Source: Bagarius yarrelli
Lineage: Eukaryota > Chordata > Actinopteri > Siluriformes > Sisoridae
NCBI GenBank assembly: GCA_005784505.1
Contig: VCAZ01000045.1
Location: forward strand, 1,741,501-1,805,500
DNA: 64,000 nt
Reading direction: 5' to 3'
Of this stretch, positions 55,171-64,000 are shown piece by piece; the stretch's first letter is position 1; every line of letters begins with the position of its first letter. The notes under the pieces are model-generated. The model saw only the letters and a list, made by a program, of their open reading frames with translations, ran no database searches and had not been told where the DNA came from. The translations under genes were made by a program, and so were the position numbers.

Positions 55171-55222
55171 CTCTGTGTTTCCTGATTTAGGCCATTCAGA
55201 GTCTAAATCAGGAAACACAGTG
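55171..55222. repeat. Second inverted repeat of the same family
   Basis: CTCTGTGTTTCCTGATTTA (55171-55189) is matched by its complement TAAATCAGGAAACACAGTG (55204-55222), 17 of 19 positions. Followed by CCGGGACTTTCT, the same outer motif as in the preceding element. The intervening (TA)n suggests a tandem partial copy. Confidence 0.8.
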
Positions 55223-55478
55223 CATACCGGGACTTTCTCTCTGTTTTATTTCCTATTTGTACAACCGACACTTACCACAGCACAGCACAGAGTCACTTAA
55301 TAATTCTTATTTAGCACAAGGACACTCAAGTACGTCGATCAATATCTGTATATACTGTGGATAGGGTCATACTTCTGTTATCCATGTGTATATACTTTTT
55401 CTAGTGTATGTATATACATATCACACACACACACACAATGTAACCACATAATTCCTGCTACCTGTTCTTTAACCCAAA
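55223..55478. other. Non-coding sequence
   Basis: (CA)7 at 55423-55437; otherwise nothing. Confidence 0.35.
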
Positions 55479-55533
55479 TGAGGTTGAGTCTGGTTCCTCT
55501 CAAGGTTTCTTCCTATTTCCATCTCAGGGAGTT
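55479..55533. mobile_element. Fragment of the otophysan dispersed repeat
   Basis: GAGGTTGAGTCTGGTTCCTC, TCAAGGTTTCTTCCTATTTC and CATCTCAGGGAGTTT are the reverse complement of the middle of the repeat at 33196-33402, joined directly to a SINE-1. Confidence 0.7.
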
Positions 55534-55668
55534 TGATTCCCAGCACCACCAAGCCACCACTGTGGGCCCCTGAGCAAGGCCCTCAACCCCCAATTGCTTA
55601 GTTGTATAAAAGAGATAAATGTAAGTCACTCTGGATAAGGACGTCTGCCAAATGCTGTAAATGTAGTC
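55530..55668 (+). mobile_element. SINE-1, fused to another repeat at its B box
   Basis: Starts in the B box (GTTTGATTCCC) and continues through GCCACCACTGTGGGCCCCTG, AAGTCACTCTGGATAAGG and ACGTCTGCCAAATGCTG to AATGTAG. The junction shares GAGTTT with the preceding fragment. Confidence 0.85.
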
Positions 55669-56143
55669 ACAAAATCTGAATTGGTTACCAAGACCTGCAG
55701 CCCAAGTGAGTCTTTCCCAAACCACAAAGGTGTTAACACACCATTATCTGGTATGTCTGTATAGGCTGTAGCATTCAAATTTTCCTTTATTAAAACTGAA
55801 AAACCCTGTCCCTCTTCCACAAGCCCCTGCCCTCTATATAGACACAATGTATTGTGATAAACTGGAACGCTAATTGCCTTCAGTGCTTAGCGTCTGATCT
55901 AGCTATTTATATTGTGGCTGAATGAGCAAATCCCCCCCAGCCATGCGCCAAAATTTAAAGAAACGGCTTTCCTAAAAATGCGGAGGTTATTATAACAATA
56001 AAAACGGGACTAAATCTGAAATAGGATGGTTTAAAGAACACAATGTGGTGGTAAATTGTCCTAATACTTTTGTTTATTTAGTGCATCATAAATAGACCAA
56101 ATAGCATGAGCTTAAAAATGTGTCTACTTAAAGATGTCTAACT
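55669..56143. other. Non-coding sequence with a Tc1-type terminus
   Basis: GTCCTAATACTTTTGTTTAT at 56059-56078, followed by TTAGTGCA, resembles the Tc1-derivative right terminus. The minus frames at 55513-55847 are translations of the SINE and its flank. Confidence 0.4.
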
Positions 56144-56263
56144 TAGCAATTGGGGGTTAAGGGCCTTGTTCAGGGGCCCAGCAGTGGTAACTCTGTGTTG
56201 ATGTGAATCGAACCCCAATCTTCCAATTAGCAGTCCAACACATTGAACACTGCTTTACCACTT
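56144..56263 (-). mobile_element. SINE-1 head and body
   Basis: AGCAATTGGGGGTTAAGGGC, CTTGTTCAGGGGCCCAGCAG, GTGAATCGAACCCC (B box complement), CCAATTAGCAGTCCAACACA, GCTTTACCACTT. Confidence 0.85.
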
Positions 56264-57029
56264 ATTTAAGTCTTTTGATATCAACTTTGGCTATATGAAA
56301 TATATGATTTGCAAACTTCAAATATAATTTTATCTTTTGGACAATATTTTTCTTAATTTTGTTTTTATTTTTGTCCATTATTTCAACTATATACTGTTTT
56401 TTTTTTTTTTTTAACGTATGGTATATTTGCGTAGTTGCCAATAATACATAGCCAGTACTTAGTTCAGTGTTCTTCCTGGGAGTTGAGGTAGAAATAAACC
56501 AAAGATTGGGTTTAAGTCTAATGCACAGTTGGGAAGATTTTGAGGTATACATTATGCCACGTGAATATTTTACCCCAGTTCTTTATTGTAATCTGAGCTC
56601 CTGATGGGTTAAGTGTAGTCAGAGATGGTTAGGCACTGGTGGAATAACGCTGGGGAGGCTAAGCTAATTTAAAAGCACAGCATGAATTGAATATCATTAT
56701 AGAACATCAATCAGGAGTTTGAGAGGGATTGGAGTGTGGGATTTTATACAGATATACTGTAGGTGTGTGTTAATGGGTACTGCCTGTGAAATTATACTGT
56801 TGAAATAACAGTCTATTTAAAAACAGGGCTTGAATTTACTATTTACAAAATACATTGAGAATAGTAATATTTTAAGAAAGTAGAATTGCAAGAAACATTT
56901 GCTGTTTAACATAACTGACGTGGAGAATTTGGTGTAATCTTACTTTCTATTAGGTTTAAACAACGAGGATATTCTTTGTGTTTTATTGTAGTGCAAGTTC
57001 ACTCTCTGTTAAGAAAATAACAGATGCTT
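56264..57029. other. AT-rich non-coding sequence
   Basis: T17 run near 56397; no gene or dispersed repeat recognised. Confidence 0.4.
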
Positions 57030-57405
57030 AATTTTTTATTGCTTTTACTTCTTTATCTAAATTTTATTTTATTCTTTAAGTATTTCTACTTTATTTCTAA
57101 ATAATTTCTACATTATTTCTAAATAATTTCTACTTTATTCTCGTAATTTTGACTTTATTCTCCAAGTATTTCTACTTTATTCCTAAATAATTTCTATTTT
57201 ATTCTCAAAGTATTTCTTCTTAATTCAGAAAGTATTTTCACTTAATTCTCAAATGATTTTAACTTTATTCTGGTAATTTCAATTTTATTCTGGTAATTTC
57301 AACTTTATCTTTGAAGTATTTCTAATTTACGCTCAAATAATTTCAGTTTTTTCACTATATTCTCATAATTTTTACTTTATTTTTAAAGTATTTCAACTTC
57401 TTGTA
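57030..57405. repeat. Degenerate 20-22-bp AT-rich minisatellite
   Basis: About 17 diverged copies of units such as ATTTCTACTTTATTCTC followed by AAAGT, GTAAT or AAATA. Head-to-tail order is clear although each copy differs. Confidence 0.8.
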
Positions 57406-57796
57406 ATCTTTTTTTTTTTCAACGTGGCACTAAAGCTCTTTGCTAATAAAATCTGTTGTAGTCCAAAATGTATGCTTGTAGTCTTAAAAAATTAGGCTAT
57501 AAAAGGGATCTTCAGAAATTACTCAGGTAGATACTTGTTTTTTTTATAAAAAACAATATAGAAAGTCTGGGGTGCCTATATATTTAAAAATAGATACCAA
57601 CATTGGGTTTTAGCAAGGTAGTTATTCTGACTAATTAGCCAACAGTTCGCTAAAGATATACTGTTTATTGATGTAAATATGTTCCTGTCCTCTAAGCATA
57701 ATTATATGAATGGATGACTCTTTAGGCTATGGCAAATGTCGATTCAGCTTACTCTATTTATTTTTCAAAATAGTGTATCGCTATTCTAACTTTAAT
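57406..57796. other. Non-coding sequence
   Basis: No feature recognised. Confidence 0.35.
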
Positions 57797-57922
57797 AGAT
57801 TGGATTAGATTTAACTTTATTGTCATGTCACTTAATTACAAGACATCAAGCATTAGCATGTAAACAGAAGTGCAATGTAGCAGTGCAGTATAAACATATA
57901 GCTGTATAAATAGTGAATATAT

Positions 57923-57953
<31 letters not shown>

Positions 57954-58210
57954 TTATATATATATATATAATAATATATATATAGGCGATTTAAAGACCC
58001 ATCTCTTTCTTAAATACCTATATGTACAGGATAAATATACAGAGAGCTATATAAATGAACAGATATAAATAGACAGTCTATATGCACACTATACAGATGA
58101 ATGTACAGATGAATGTACAAAGATATGTTACATTACTGATAGATTTATCAGTGTGTTCGGGGAATTTTCACTGTCTGGGGGTGTTAGTGAAGTTGAGGTC
58201 ACGGTGGGGT
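57797..58210. mobile_element. Possible dispersed repeat with internal (TA)n
   Basis: AGATTGGATTAGATTTAACT, TTTATTGTCATGTCACTTA, AGAAGTGCAATGTAGCAGTG and ATAAATAGTGAATAT match from memory a fish repeat that starts with AGATTAGATT and encodes nothing. (A)n-(TA)n at 57923-57986 splits it. The right part (CAGTGTGTTCGGGGAATTTT, GAAGTTGAGGTCACGG) fits the same unit. Confidence 0.4.
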
Positions 58211-58570
58211 AAAACTTTTAAGCACCTAAATATATAAATATATTGTATATATGCTTATTAACAGTATTTTTTTATTGGCAGTTTTTTGATCCAGCTTTAC
58301 TCATAGATCTGTGGGTTGAAACTTGGAACAGCCTATAACTAAAGGAACTTTCTGCTGCCCCTTCACAAATGTTGATCATTAAGTCAGTAGAAGTTATGTG
58401 TTTTGTGCCGGTCAGTGGATGAAAACATTAATCACCATGTTGCTTTTGCATGTAAGCCATGAATTATGCAGGTCCTGCCAACGTTGACAGTTCACGCTTA
58501 ATTAGACCTGTTTACAAGCGTACCTTCTGCAGGACCTCTCTGCAGAGTTTCTCTACATCATATGCAGATC

Positions 58571-58601
<31 letters not shown>

Positions 58602-58867
58602 ATTCATGATGTGAATAGATCAGCTGGGGTCAATCTCTGTGAAGTGAGCTTTTGTGCGTCCCCTCTATAATTACACAAGTGATGGGCAGATTAATGGTAC
58701 TAGCGGTCAGAAAGCGTCTGGGCACATGGCTCTGTTTATCAGTTAAAGCGACGGAGGAAATGCCCTACCGTTTATTATGTATTGCTGACATTTTGATGCA
58801 TAGTTGCTTTTGGGCAATTGTTATCCTTTTTGATTTTGGGAGTAATTTAATAGTAGGGCTTAACAAG
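58211..58867. other. Repeat-poor sequence, candidate conserved element
   Basis: Apart from (CA)14 at 58571-58599 no repeat is found. TAATTAGACC, CATGAATTATGCA and TTTGCATG lie at 58440-58510. The frame at 58652-58879 has no domain. Confidence 0.3.
58571..58599. repeat. (CA)14 microsatellite
   Basis: Perfect dinucleotide run. Confidence 0.95.
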
Positions 58868-59063
58868 CCTGGGAAATAACAGTGACCCTGGTTACAAGCG
58901 TGACTTGCTTTGATGTAATCATTAGTCCCACTTAGGAAGTGATGCAGGCCAGGAAGGTTAATTGTTAAGTTTGTTGACAGTTTTAAGTATTTATATTATA
59001 GCCAAGGAAATGTTAGCTTCTGATTGCTACTTTACTTATGTCTGATTTCTATTATTTTATTTA
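58868..59063 (+). repeat. Duplicated unit X, copy 1
   Basis: GCCTGGGAAATAACAGTGAC, CCTGGTTACAAGCGTGACT, CCCACTTAGGAAGTGATG, AAGTTTGTTGACAGTTTT and AGCCAAGGAAATGTTAGCT recur in the same order at 62044-62246 with about 80-85 % identity by eye. No known family and no coding frame shared by both copies. Confidence 0.85.
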
Positions 59064-59239
59064 AGCTATCGAGAGCCAATAGAATAGAGGCTGCCGGATG
59101 GATGATGGTGGCTGTCGGCTGGATGATGTGGTCCTTCCTGGAATTCCTGGATGCTTTTATGCTTCCTATGCACGCCCTTAACTTGGGTGGAATGCTTAGG
59201 AAATCTTTACTATGGGTTGTTTACTATAGTAAACCGCAC

Positions 59240-59757
59240 CCAAGTTAGTATGACCCCACCCAAGTAGTACTTTACTAGTTAACTATGTATTAAACACGCC
59301 CCCTTGTTAACTTGGAATTAAACACGCCCCTAGTTTACCCCCCCTAGTTACTGTGAATATTTTTAACTATGAGTTAACTCAGGATTGAACACACGCCCCA
59401 TAGTTATTTAACCATAAATAACATGTTATGATAGTTACTTGGAATTAACTGTCAACTTGGGATTGAACATGCCCCCTAGTTACTATGAATAGTTAATTTA
59501 GGATTGAACACGCTTACTATAAATAGTTAACTTAGGATTGAACACGCCCCATAGTTATTATGAATAGTAAACTTGGGATTGAACACGTCCCCTAGTTACT
59601 GTGAATAGTTAACTCGGGATTGAACACGCCCTATAGTTATTATGAATGGTTAACTCAGAATTGAACACACCCCCTAGTTTCTATAAATAGTTAACTCGGG
59701 ATTAAACATGCCCCATAGTTATTAAGAATAATTAACTCGGGATTGAACGCATCTCCT
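59240..59757. repeat. 41-bp minisatellite
   Basis: Unit TAGTTACTGTGAATAGTTAA, CTCGGGATTGAACACGCCCTA repeated about 11-12 times with substitutions and small deletions; the first copies (59240-59440) are the most irregular. The array ends directly at a hairpin element. Confidence 0.9.
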
Positions 59758-59765
59758 AGACAACA

Positions 59766-59872
59766 AGTCATGGTATATGAGGGTGAGTACTGTATATAAA
59801 GACACAAGTGAGCTAACCGGGCGTTGAGTCACGTGTTTTTATATACACTACCCGCCCTCATTTACCATGACT
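59766..59872. mobile_element. 107-bp foldback element
   Basis: AGTCATGGTATATGAGGG at the left and CCCTCATTTACCATGACT at the right are complementary over 18 bases with one mismatch; complementarity continues through GTGTATATAAA and ACAC to about 45 bp per arm. CACGTG lies in the right arm. No target duplication is clear, because the left side is the minisatellite. Confidence 0.75.
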
Positions 59873-60439
59873 ACTTTATTAGAAAGTATGTTTAATCAAA
59901 CAACCCTGAAGGCTTACTGCTTTTCACTCTATTGGTACAAACACTTTGTCGATAGTCTGTCGATAGTCTGTATTGTCATGCTATAACATGCTAGCTAACT
60001 TTTCAGAATGTTTTCCTACCTTTCTTAATATAGGTTTTAAAAGCAATAAATTACCACCAGTAACTAAAATAGTGTGATATTCACCTGAATCATTCTGGTT
60101 TGTAAATATTGTTGTAATTATTTGTGCAGTAAGTCAACAGTAACCTGAAGTTGTATTTTACTTAATACACTTTAAAACAGAACTAGAATAAATTTCACCA
60201 CCTCTGTCTGTTACTTTTCATGCTCGAAGGTGTTGGGCTGAAATCTCATAACTATGTTGCACCTACATAGAACAAAAATTAAGTTCACAAATAGCAGCTT
60301 ATGTTGCACCGCATTTTTACCTTCCATGATGAAACTTCTTGATTTTCAGTGTAACATTGTTGAAACTTTTTATCCAGCATTGACCTCCAGCACATTATTA
60401 TTATAATAATATTTGTATTAGTAGATAGATGATGATAAT
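59873..60439. other. Non-coding sequence
   Basis: GTCGATAGTCT is directly repeated near 59948; otherwise no feature. Confidence 0.4.
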
Positions 60440-60799
60440 ACTTGCGTCACGGAAACACCAGGCTCTATTCAGAGTTTTCAAACTATAACACCTGACTCTC
60501 TTTCCCTCATCACCCCAGCACACTATAAAAGCACCATGATCACACTTTGTCTGGTCTCCAACAAGAAAAAGGACTCATTCACATGATTTGTACATCTTCA
60601 TGTTTTGTATCCAAATGTTTTCCAAGCCTCAATAAGATTTCATGTTTCCAGTATCCAAGTTCTGGTTCTCTGTTCATTGTTATATCCAAGTCAAGTCTGG
60701 TATTACTTGATCTGAACCTTACCGCTTCTGTGGTAAATAAAATGTTCTGTTTGATTCCACCTAATCTCTGCTTTGAGTCTGACTTCCTGTTACAACTTG
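60440..60799 (+). mobile_element. Solo LTR with perfect 5-bp target duplication
   Basis: The element at 60445-60794 (350 bp) starts CGTCACGGAAAC (expected TGTCACGG with the first base changed) and ends CTTCCTGTTACA, flanked by ACTTG on both sides (60440-60444 and 60795-60799). A TATA box CTATAAAAGC stands at about 60522 and an AATAAA at 60737-60742, with TTCTGTTTGATTCC after it. This is LTR order and the 5-bp duplication that most integrases give. No internal sequence: a solo LTR. The overlapping 90- and 87-residue frames are LTR translations. Confidence 0.75.
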
Positions 60800-60871
60800 T
60801 AGTTATGGAGCATAATTGAAATATTGCACCTAAAACAGTCATATATATTTTTTTAAATACTCATTTTAGAT

Positions 60872-61208
60872 TTCATTCATTAATTTATTCATCTTCTATA
60901 CCTGCTTATTCCTTAAATCGGGGTCACGGGGATCAGCTGGAGTCTATCCCAGCCGTCTCTGAAAGGGCGAAAAGCAGGGGGGTACACCCTGGACAGGTAG
61001 CCAATCTATCACGGGGCCAAACACACACTCTCGCTCCAATTAGGAATCACCAATCAATCTAAAATACATGTTTTTGGACTGTGGGAGGAAACCCATACAA
61101 GCACAGGGAGAACATGCAAACTCCACACAGAAAGGTCTCTGCCTGGGAATCGAACCTGGGACCTTCTTGCTGTGAGACAGTGCTAACCACTAAACTACCG
61201 TGCTGCCC
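60872..61208 (-). mobile_element. SINE-3, full length
   Basis: Tail TTCATTCATTAATTTATTCA, TCTTCTATACCTGCTTATTC, body TCGGGGTCACGGGGATCAGC, GGGGTACACCCTGGACAGG, GAGAACATGCAAACTCCACA, B-box complement GGGAATCGAACCT, and head CAGTGCTAACCACTAAACTA with CCGTGCTGCCC. Confidence 0.9.
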
Positions 61209-61599
61209 TAGTTTTAGATTTGTAATTAAATCGAGAAATAATTAACGACTAGCTGTGTTATAACATGAACTAATCTCTTTAAAGTGTAATGCTACATAAA
61301 CAAATCACATTGGTACAAATTACTTTTTTAGTGTTAGACAAATAATAAAAATGGACTCACTGCAAACAGTTTAAACGATTTTGAATGAAAATACACAATG
61401 CTAATGTCGGCGTTAAATGTGGGTTTAGCAAATTTTTCTCTCAAATTTGCACTAATATCTCACGAGGCCAGGTTGACTTTAGTACCAGTTTAAATAAGTT
61501 TGGATCAGTTTTAATTTGTCTGTGAAGGAAATGAAAGGCAATGAAGTTGTATCTCTGGAATACTAACGAACTGTGAGTGTTGAAACACAATTTTTTTTT
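61209..61599. other. Non-coding sequence
   Basis: No feature recognised. Confidence 0.35.
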
Positions 61600-61730
61600 G
61601 ATTCTTGTTAATATTATTTGCAGGATTCAAAGCGCTATTCAAGCAATTTTAAAGTTGTGTTTTCATGCTATTTCCAGACCCTAACAACTGCAGTAAATTA
61701 CATGTTAATTTATACATCTATCTATCTATC

Positions 61731-61807
<77 letters not shown>

Positions 61808-62003
61808 AGAGAGAGAAAGAAAGATTTTTTTACTATATATTTTATATATATATACTGTACACTATATAGGTTTTTAAATTTAAATTCATTGTGCTATACA
61901 AAGTCCTCAATATAAAAATATTCTTGTTAGAAAAGTTAATGATCATTTCTATTGAATAACAGTCCAAATATAGAAACTAAATTCTGCAATCTTTTAAATG
62001 GTA
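61600..62003 (+). repeat. Duplicated unit Y, copy 1
   Basis: TTCTTGTTAATATTATTTGC, AAATTCATTGTGCTATACAA, AAAATATTCTTGTTAGAAAA, CTGCAATCTTTTAAATGGTA recur in order at 62486-62776. Copy 1 contains an added (TCTA)n-(TA)n microsatellite (61714-61803). Unit X copy 2 follows directly at 62044. Confidence 0.8.
61714..61803. repeat. (TCTA)n-(TA)n microsatellite
   Basis: About eight TCTA units, then about 29 TA units, followed by GAGA repeats to 61822. Confidence 0.95.
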
Positions 62004-62043
62004 TTATTTATAGTTTGTCAATGAATCTTTAGATACATACCAA

Positions 62044-62246
62044 GCCTGGAAAATAACAGTGACCCTGGTTACAAGCGTGACTCCCTTTTTGCTGTAATAA
62101 TTGGTCCCACTTAGGAAGTGATGTAGACCATAGAGGTTAATTAAGTTTGTTGACTGTTTCGAGTGTTTATAATATAGCCAAGGAAATGTTAGCTGTTGAT
62201 CGCCAATAATTTTTGATACTGCACTTATTTCTGATTTGTATTTATG
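62044..62246 (+). repeat. Duplicated unit X, copy 2
   Basis: GCCTGGAAAATAACAGTGAC, CCTGGTTACAAGCGTGACTC, CCCACTTAGGAAGTGATG, AAGTTTGTTGACTGTTTC and AGCCAAGGAAATGTTAGCT: same order as 58868-59063, about 3.18 kb away. Its right end is joined to a SINE-1. Confidence 0.85.
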
Positions 62247-62390
62247 GCAACTGGCAGACGCCCTTTTCCAGAGCGACTTACATTTATCTAATTTGAACAT
62301 CTGAGCAACTGGGGGTTAAGGGCCTTGCTCAAGGGCCCAGCATTGGTGGAGAATCGAACCCACAATCTTTAGGTTGGTAGTCCAACACCT
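62240..62390 (-). mobile_element. SINE-1
   Basis: GGCAACTGGCAGACGCCCTT, CAGAGCGACTTACATTTATC, GCAACTGGGGGTTAAGGGCC, AGAATCGAACCC and GGTTGGTAGTCCAACACC; the last head bases are missing where a SINE-3 tail is attached. Confidence 0.85.
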
Positions 62391-62437
62391 TTCAGAGACA
62401 GCTGGGATAGAATGTAGAAGATGAATGAATGAATGTC
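62391..62437 (+). mobile_element. SINE-3 tail fragment
   Basis: TTCAGAGACAGCTGGGATAG then GAAGATGAATGAATGAATG; an internal deletion removed the GATCCCCGTGACCCCG segment. Fused head-on to the SINE-1 before it. Confidence 0.7.
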
Positions 62438-62485
62438 CAACCCAGAACTTAATTTTAATTTAATTTTCTAATTTATTGGGGTTTT

Positions 62486-62776
62486 TTTTATTATTCTTGT
62501 TAATATTATTTGCAGGTTTTTACACCTTTTTCTACTTCCAGTACTTTTAAAGCACTTCGAAGGTGCAAGTTCATCATGTAATTCATAAATTAACTGTTGA
62601 CCTACATATACCGTACGCTATATACTTTTCCACATTAAAATTCATTGTGCTTTAAAAAAATAAGTCCCTCATATGAAAATATTCTCGTTGCAAATTAATG
62701 ACCTACTGTTGATGTCATTTGTATTAAAAAACAGTTGCCAAATAAAGACATTCTAGTCTGCAATCTTTTAAATGAT
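62486..62776 (+). repeat. Duplicated unit Y, copy 2, split by a SINE
   Basis: TTCTTGTTAATATTATTTGC, AAATTCATTGTGCTTTAAAA, GAAAATATTCTCGTTGCAAA, CTGCAATCTTTTAAATGATA; the continuation TTGTCATTATAACTTTAGAT is found at 62941, after the inserted SINE. Offset from copy 1 is about 890 bp. Confidence 0.8.
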
Positions 62777-62940
62777 ATTATTATTATTATTCGGCCATTT
62801 TGTCTTTATTTATAGGATAGACAGAGATGAAATAGGGGGGATAGAGAGAGAGAAAGGGGTGGGACCGGAAAGGACCCAAACCAGAATCGAACCTTGGTTG
62901 ACGGAGCACAGCTGCGCATGTGTTTGCCGGCCTAAATGAT
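62770..62940 (-). mobile_element. tRNA-like SINE-4 insertion with 7-bp TSD
   Basis: The insertion at 62777-62933 is flanked by AAATGAT (62770-62776 and 62934-62940). On the minus strand it reads GGCCGGCAAACACATGCGC, then GGTTCGATTCTGGTTTGGG with a B-box-like GGTTCGATTC, and ends in an (AAT)n tail. It interrupts unit Y copy 2, and copy 1 shows the empty site (AAATGGTATTATTTATAG). It resembles fish SINEs with GGTTCGAAxCC and a GACAGG-rich 3' part. Confidence 0.75.
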
Positions 62941-63503
62941 TTGTCATTATAACTTTAGATTCAGACTAAGGTACTGTTTTAACAGTATGGCAAATGTCCC
63001 ACATGTCCAATAGTGACAATTAAAGGACTAAAGGAAAACACGTTGAACAGTCTCTTAAATACATGCCATGTATGACACTATCAATAATTTAAAGGGATAG
63101 GGATAGGGAAATTACCCCATTATTAAGCCAACCTCAAAGCATCCTAGGTGTATAAGACATTTTTCTTTCAAACCCAATTGAAATATTATTTAAAAATGTC
63201 CTGCTGCTTCCAAGCGTCATAATGGCAGTGAGTGGGTGTAAATTTTCAAGAAGTCAAATATGTCCCACTTTACAGTCCTGATGGGGACAATTTTATCACA
63301 ACGTAACCCAGAGAACAGTGTTTCTGTGGCTAATTATAGGTGTTTGGATTGTGTTTTATAATTAAAGTGTACAGTGGTGAGTTTTTATTTAACAATGACA
63401 TGTTTACAGAGTCTCCATAATGCCTACAGTATCTGTTCATAACAGATGTATTAGTAGCCTAAGAGTGTAGTCTAAAAAACAGATCTTATCTGGAAAAGGG
63501 TCA
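62941..63503. other. Non-coding sequence
   Basis: The first 40 bp continue unit Y; nothing is recognised beyond. Confidence 0.35.
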
Positions 63504-63623
63504 GTGTGGGTACCTGCTTTCATTTTAATATAGCAGAAGCCACATCCAAAAGTCCACAGAATCCAGAGGGCAACTGATTAAACTGGTGGACTTTTGATTA
63601 AAATGAAAACCTGCATAACCACC
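63504..63623. mobile_element. Dispersed repeat, short inverted-repeat type
   Basis: GTGTGGGTACCTGCTTTCAT and AGCAGAAGCCACATCC at the left, GATTAAACTGGTGGACTTTT and AAATGAAAACCTGCATAACC at the right resemble from memory a common fish element whose ends are complementary (GCAGGTTTTCATT). The TSD is not clear. Confidence 0.5.
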
Positions 63624-64000
63624 AGCCGTTTTGTGGATAATATTAGTTACAGCTGATATAGAAATGTTCCACATTTTTTCAAGAATAGATCTTTTTTATT
63701 TTCCAAAATGATCTGTTGAATGTTTGTAAGATTTGCATAAAATCATTACCGTAATTAACGAGCTGATTAGATTTAAACAGTATTGAGGTTACGGCAAATG
63801 TCAGTAATTATCTGGAAGGATTAGACACTGTTTTTATTCCTGTTTGTGAGGGATTAGACGAAGACGAATCCATATTGCGGAACACTTAAAGTTAGAAGGA
63901 TGAGGCAGAAGAGTAGTCAACAAACGAGGGAAGGTTGCTACACAGGTGTCAAAACAAAACCGAGCAAACAGATTATAAACGTTAGACAAAAACTCACAAC
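63624..64000. other. Non-coding sequence to window end
   Basis: No gene recognised. The purine-rich sequence from 63850 (GAAGACGAATCCATATTGCG, AGAAGGATGAGGCAGAAGAG) may be the start of an element cut by the window edge. Confidence 0.3.

Overview
This is a eukaryotic, AT-rich, repeat-dense window with no recognisable intact protein-coding gene. The repeat catalogue points to a teleost fish: tRNA-headed SINEs in many copies, palindromic hAT elements, Tc1-derived fragments, short LTRs, long GATA/GACA and CA microsatellites, and a dispersed repeat I know from otophysan fishes. A catfish-like otophysan is my best guess, but it is inference. The density of dispersed repeats and the absence of a convincing exon series fit a gene desert or the inside of very large introns.

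Layout. 1-12 kb: AT-rich unique sequence carrying hAT elements (986-1461, 5250-5802, 8129-8338), a solo LTR (2935-3239), SINEs and a first GATA/GACA array. 12.1-12.95 kb: the most gene-like spot, a CpG-rich segment next to a possible 95-nt minus-strand exon with good splice signals, bordered by a TG/GA repeat. 14-24 kb: SINEs, Tc1-derived fragments, a second GATA/GACA array, AT microsatellites and an LTR-retrotransposon 3' end (22890-23496, minus). 25-31 kb: a 20-bp minisatellite, an 880-bp dispersed repeat with a perfect hairpin, and a 1.16-kb hAT element with 8-bp target duplication and a BED-finger-like remnant. 33-45 kb: more SINEs, with nested insertions at 38.7-39.2 kb and 42.3-43.4 kb, and a second CpG-rich patch at 41.0-41.4 kb beside purine tracts. 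45.8-50.6 kb: nearly repeat-free, the best block for conserved non-coding DNA. 50.9-51.85 kb: a 58-bp minisatellite with telomere-like CCCTAAACCC. 52.6-64 kb: a LINE 3' end inside a SINE, inverted-repeat elements, a 41-bp minisatellite ending in a hairpin element, a solo LTR with perfect 5-bp target duplication, and an unrecognised unit present two or three times.

Most long open frames here are by-products of microsatellites or of the SINE consensus and are not annotated as genes. The window reads as a record of layered transposition, with several insertions datable relative to each other. The functional candidates are the CpG-rich segment with its adjacent exon, the repeat-poor blocks, and two exact CTCF-type motifs. 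All family names are from memory of consensus sequences; no search was run.
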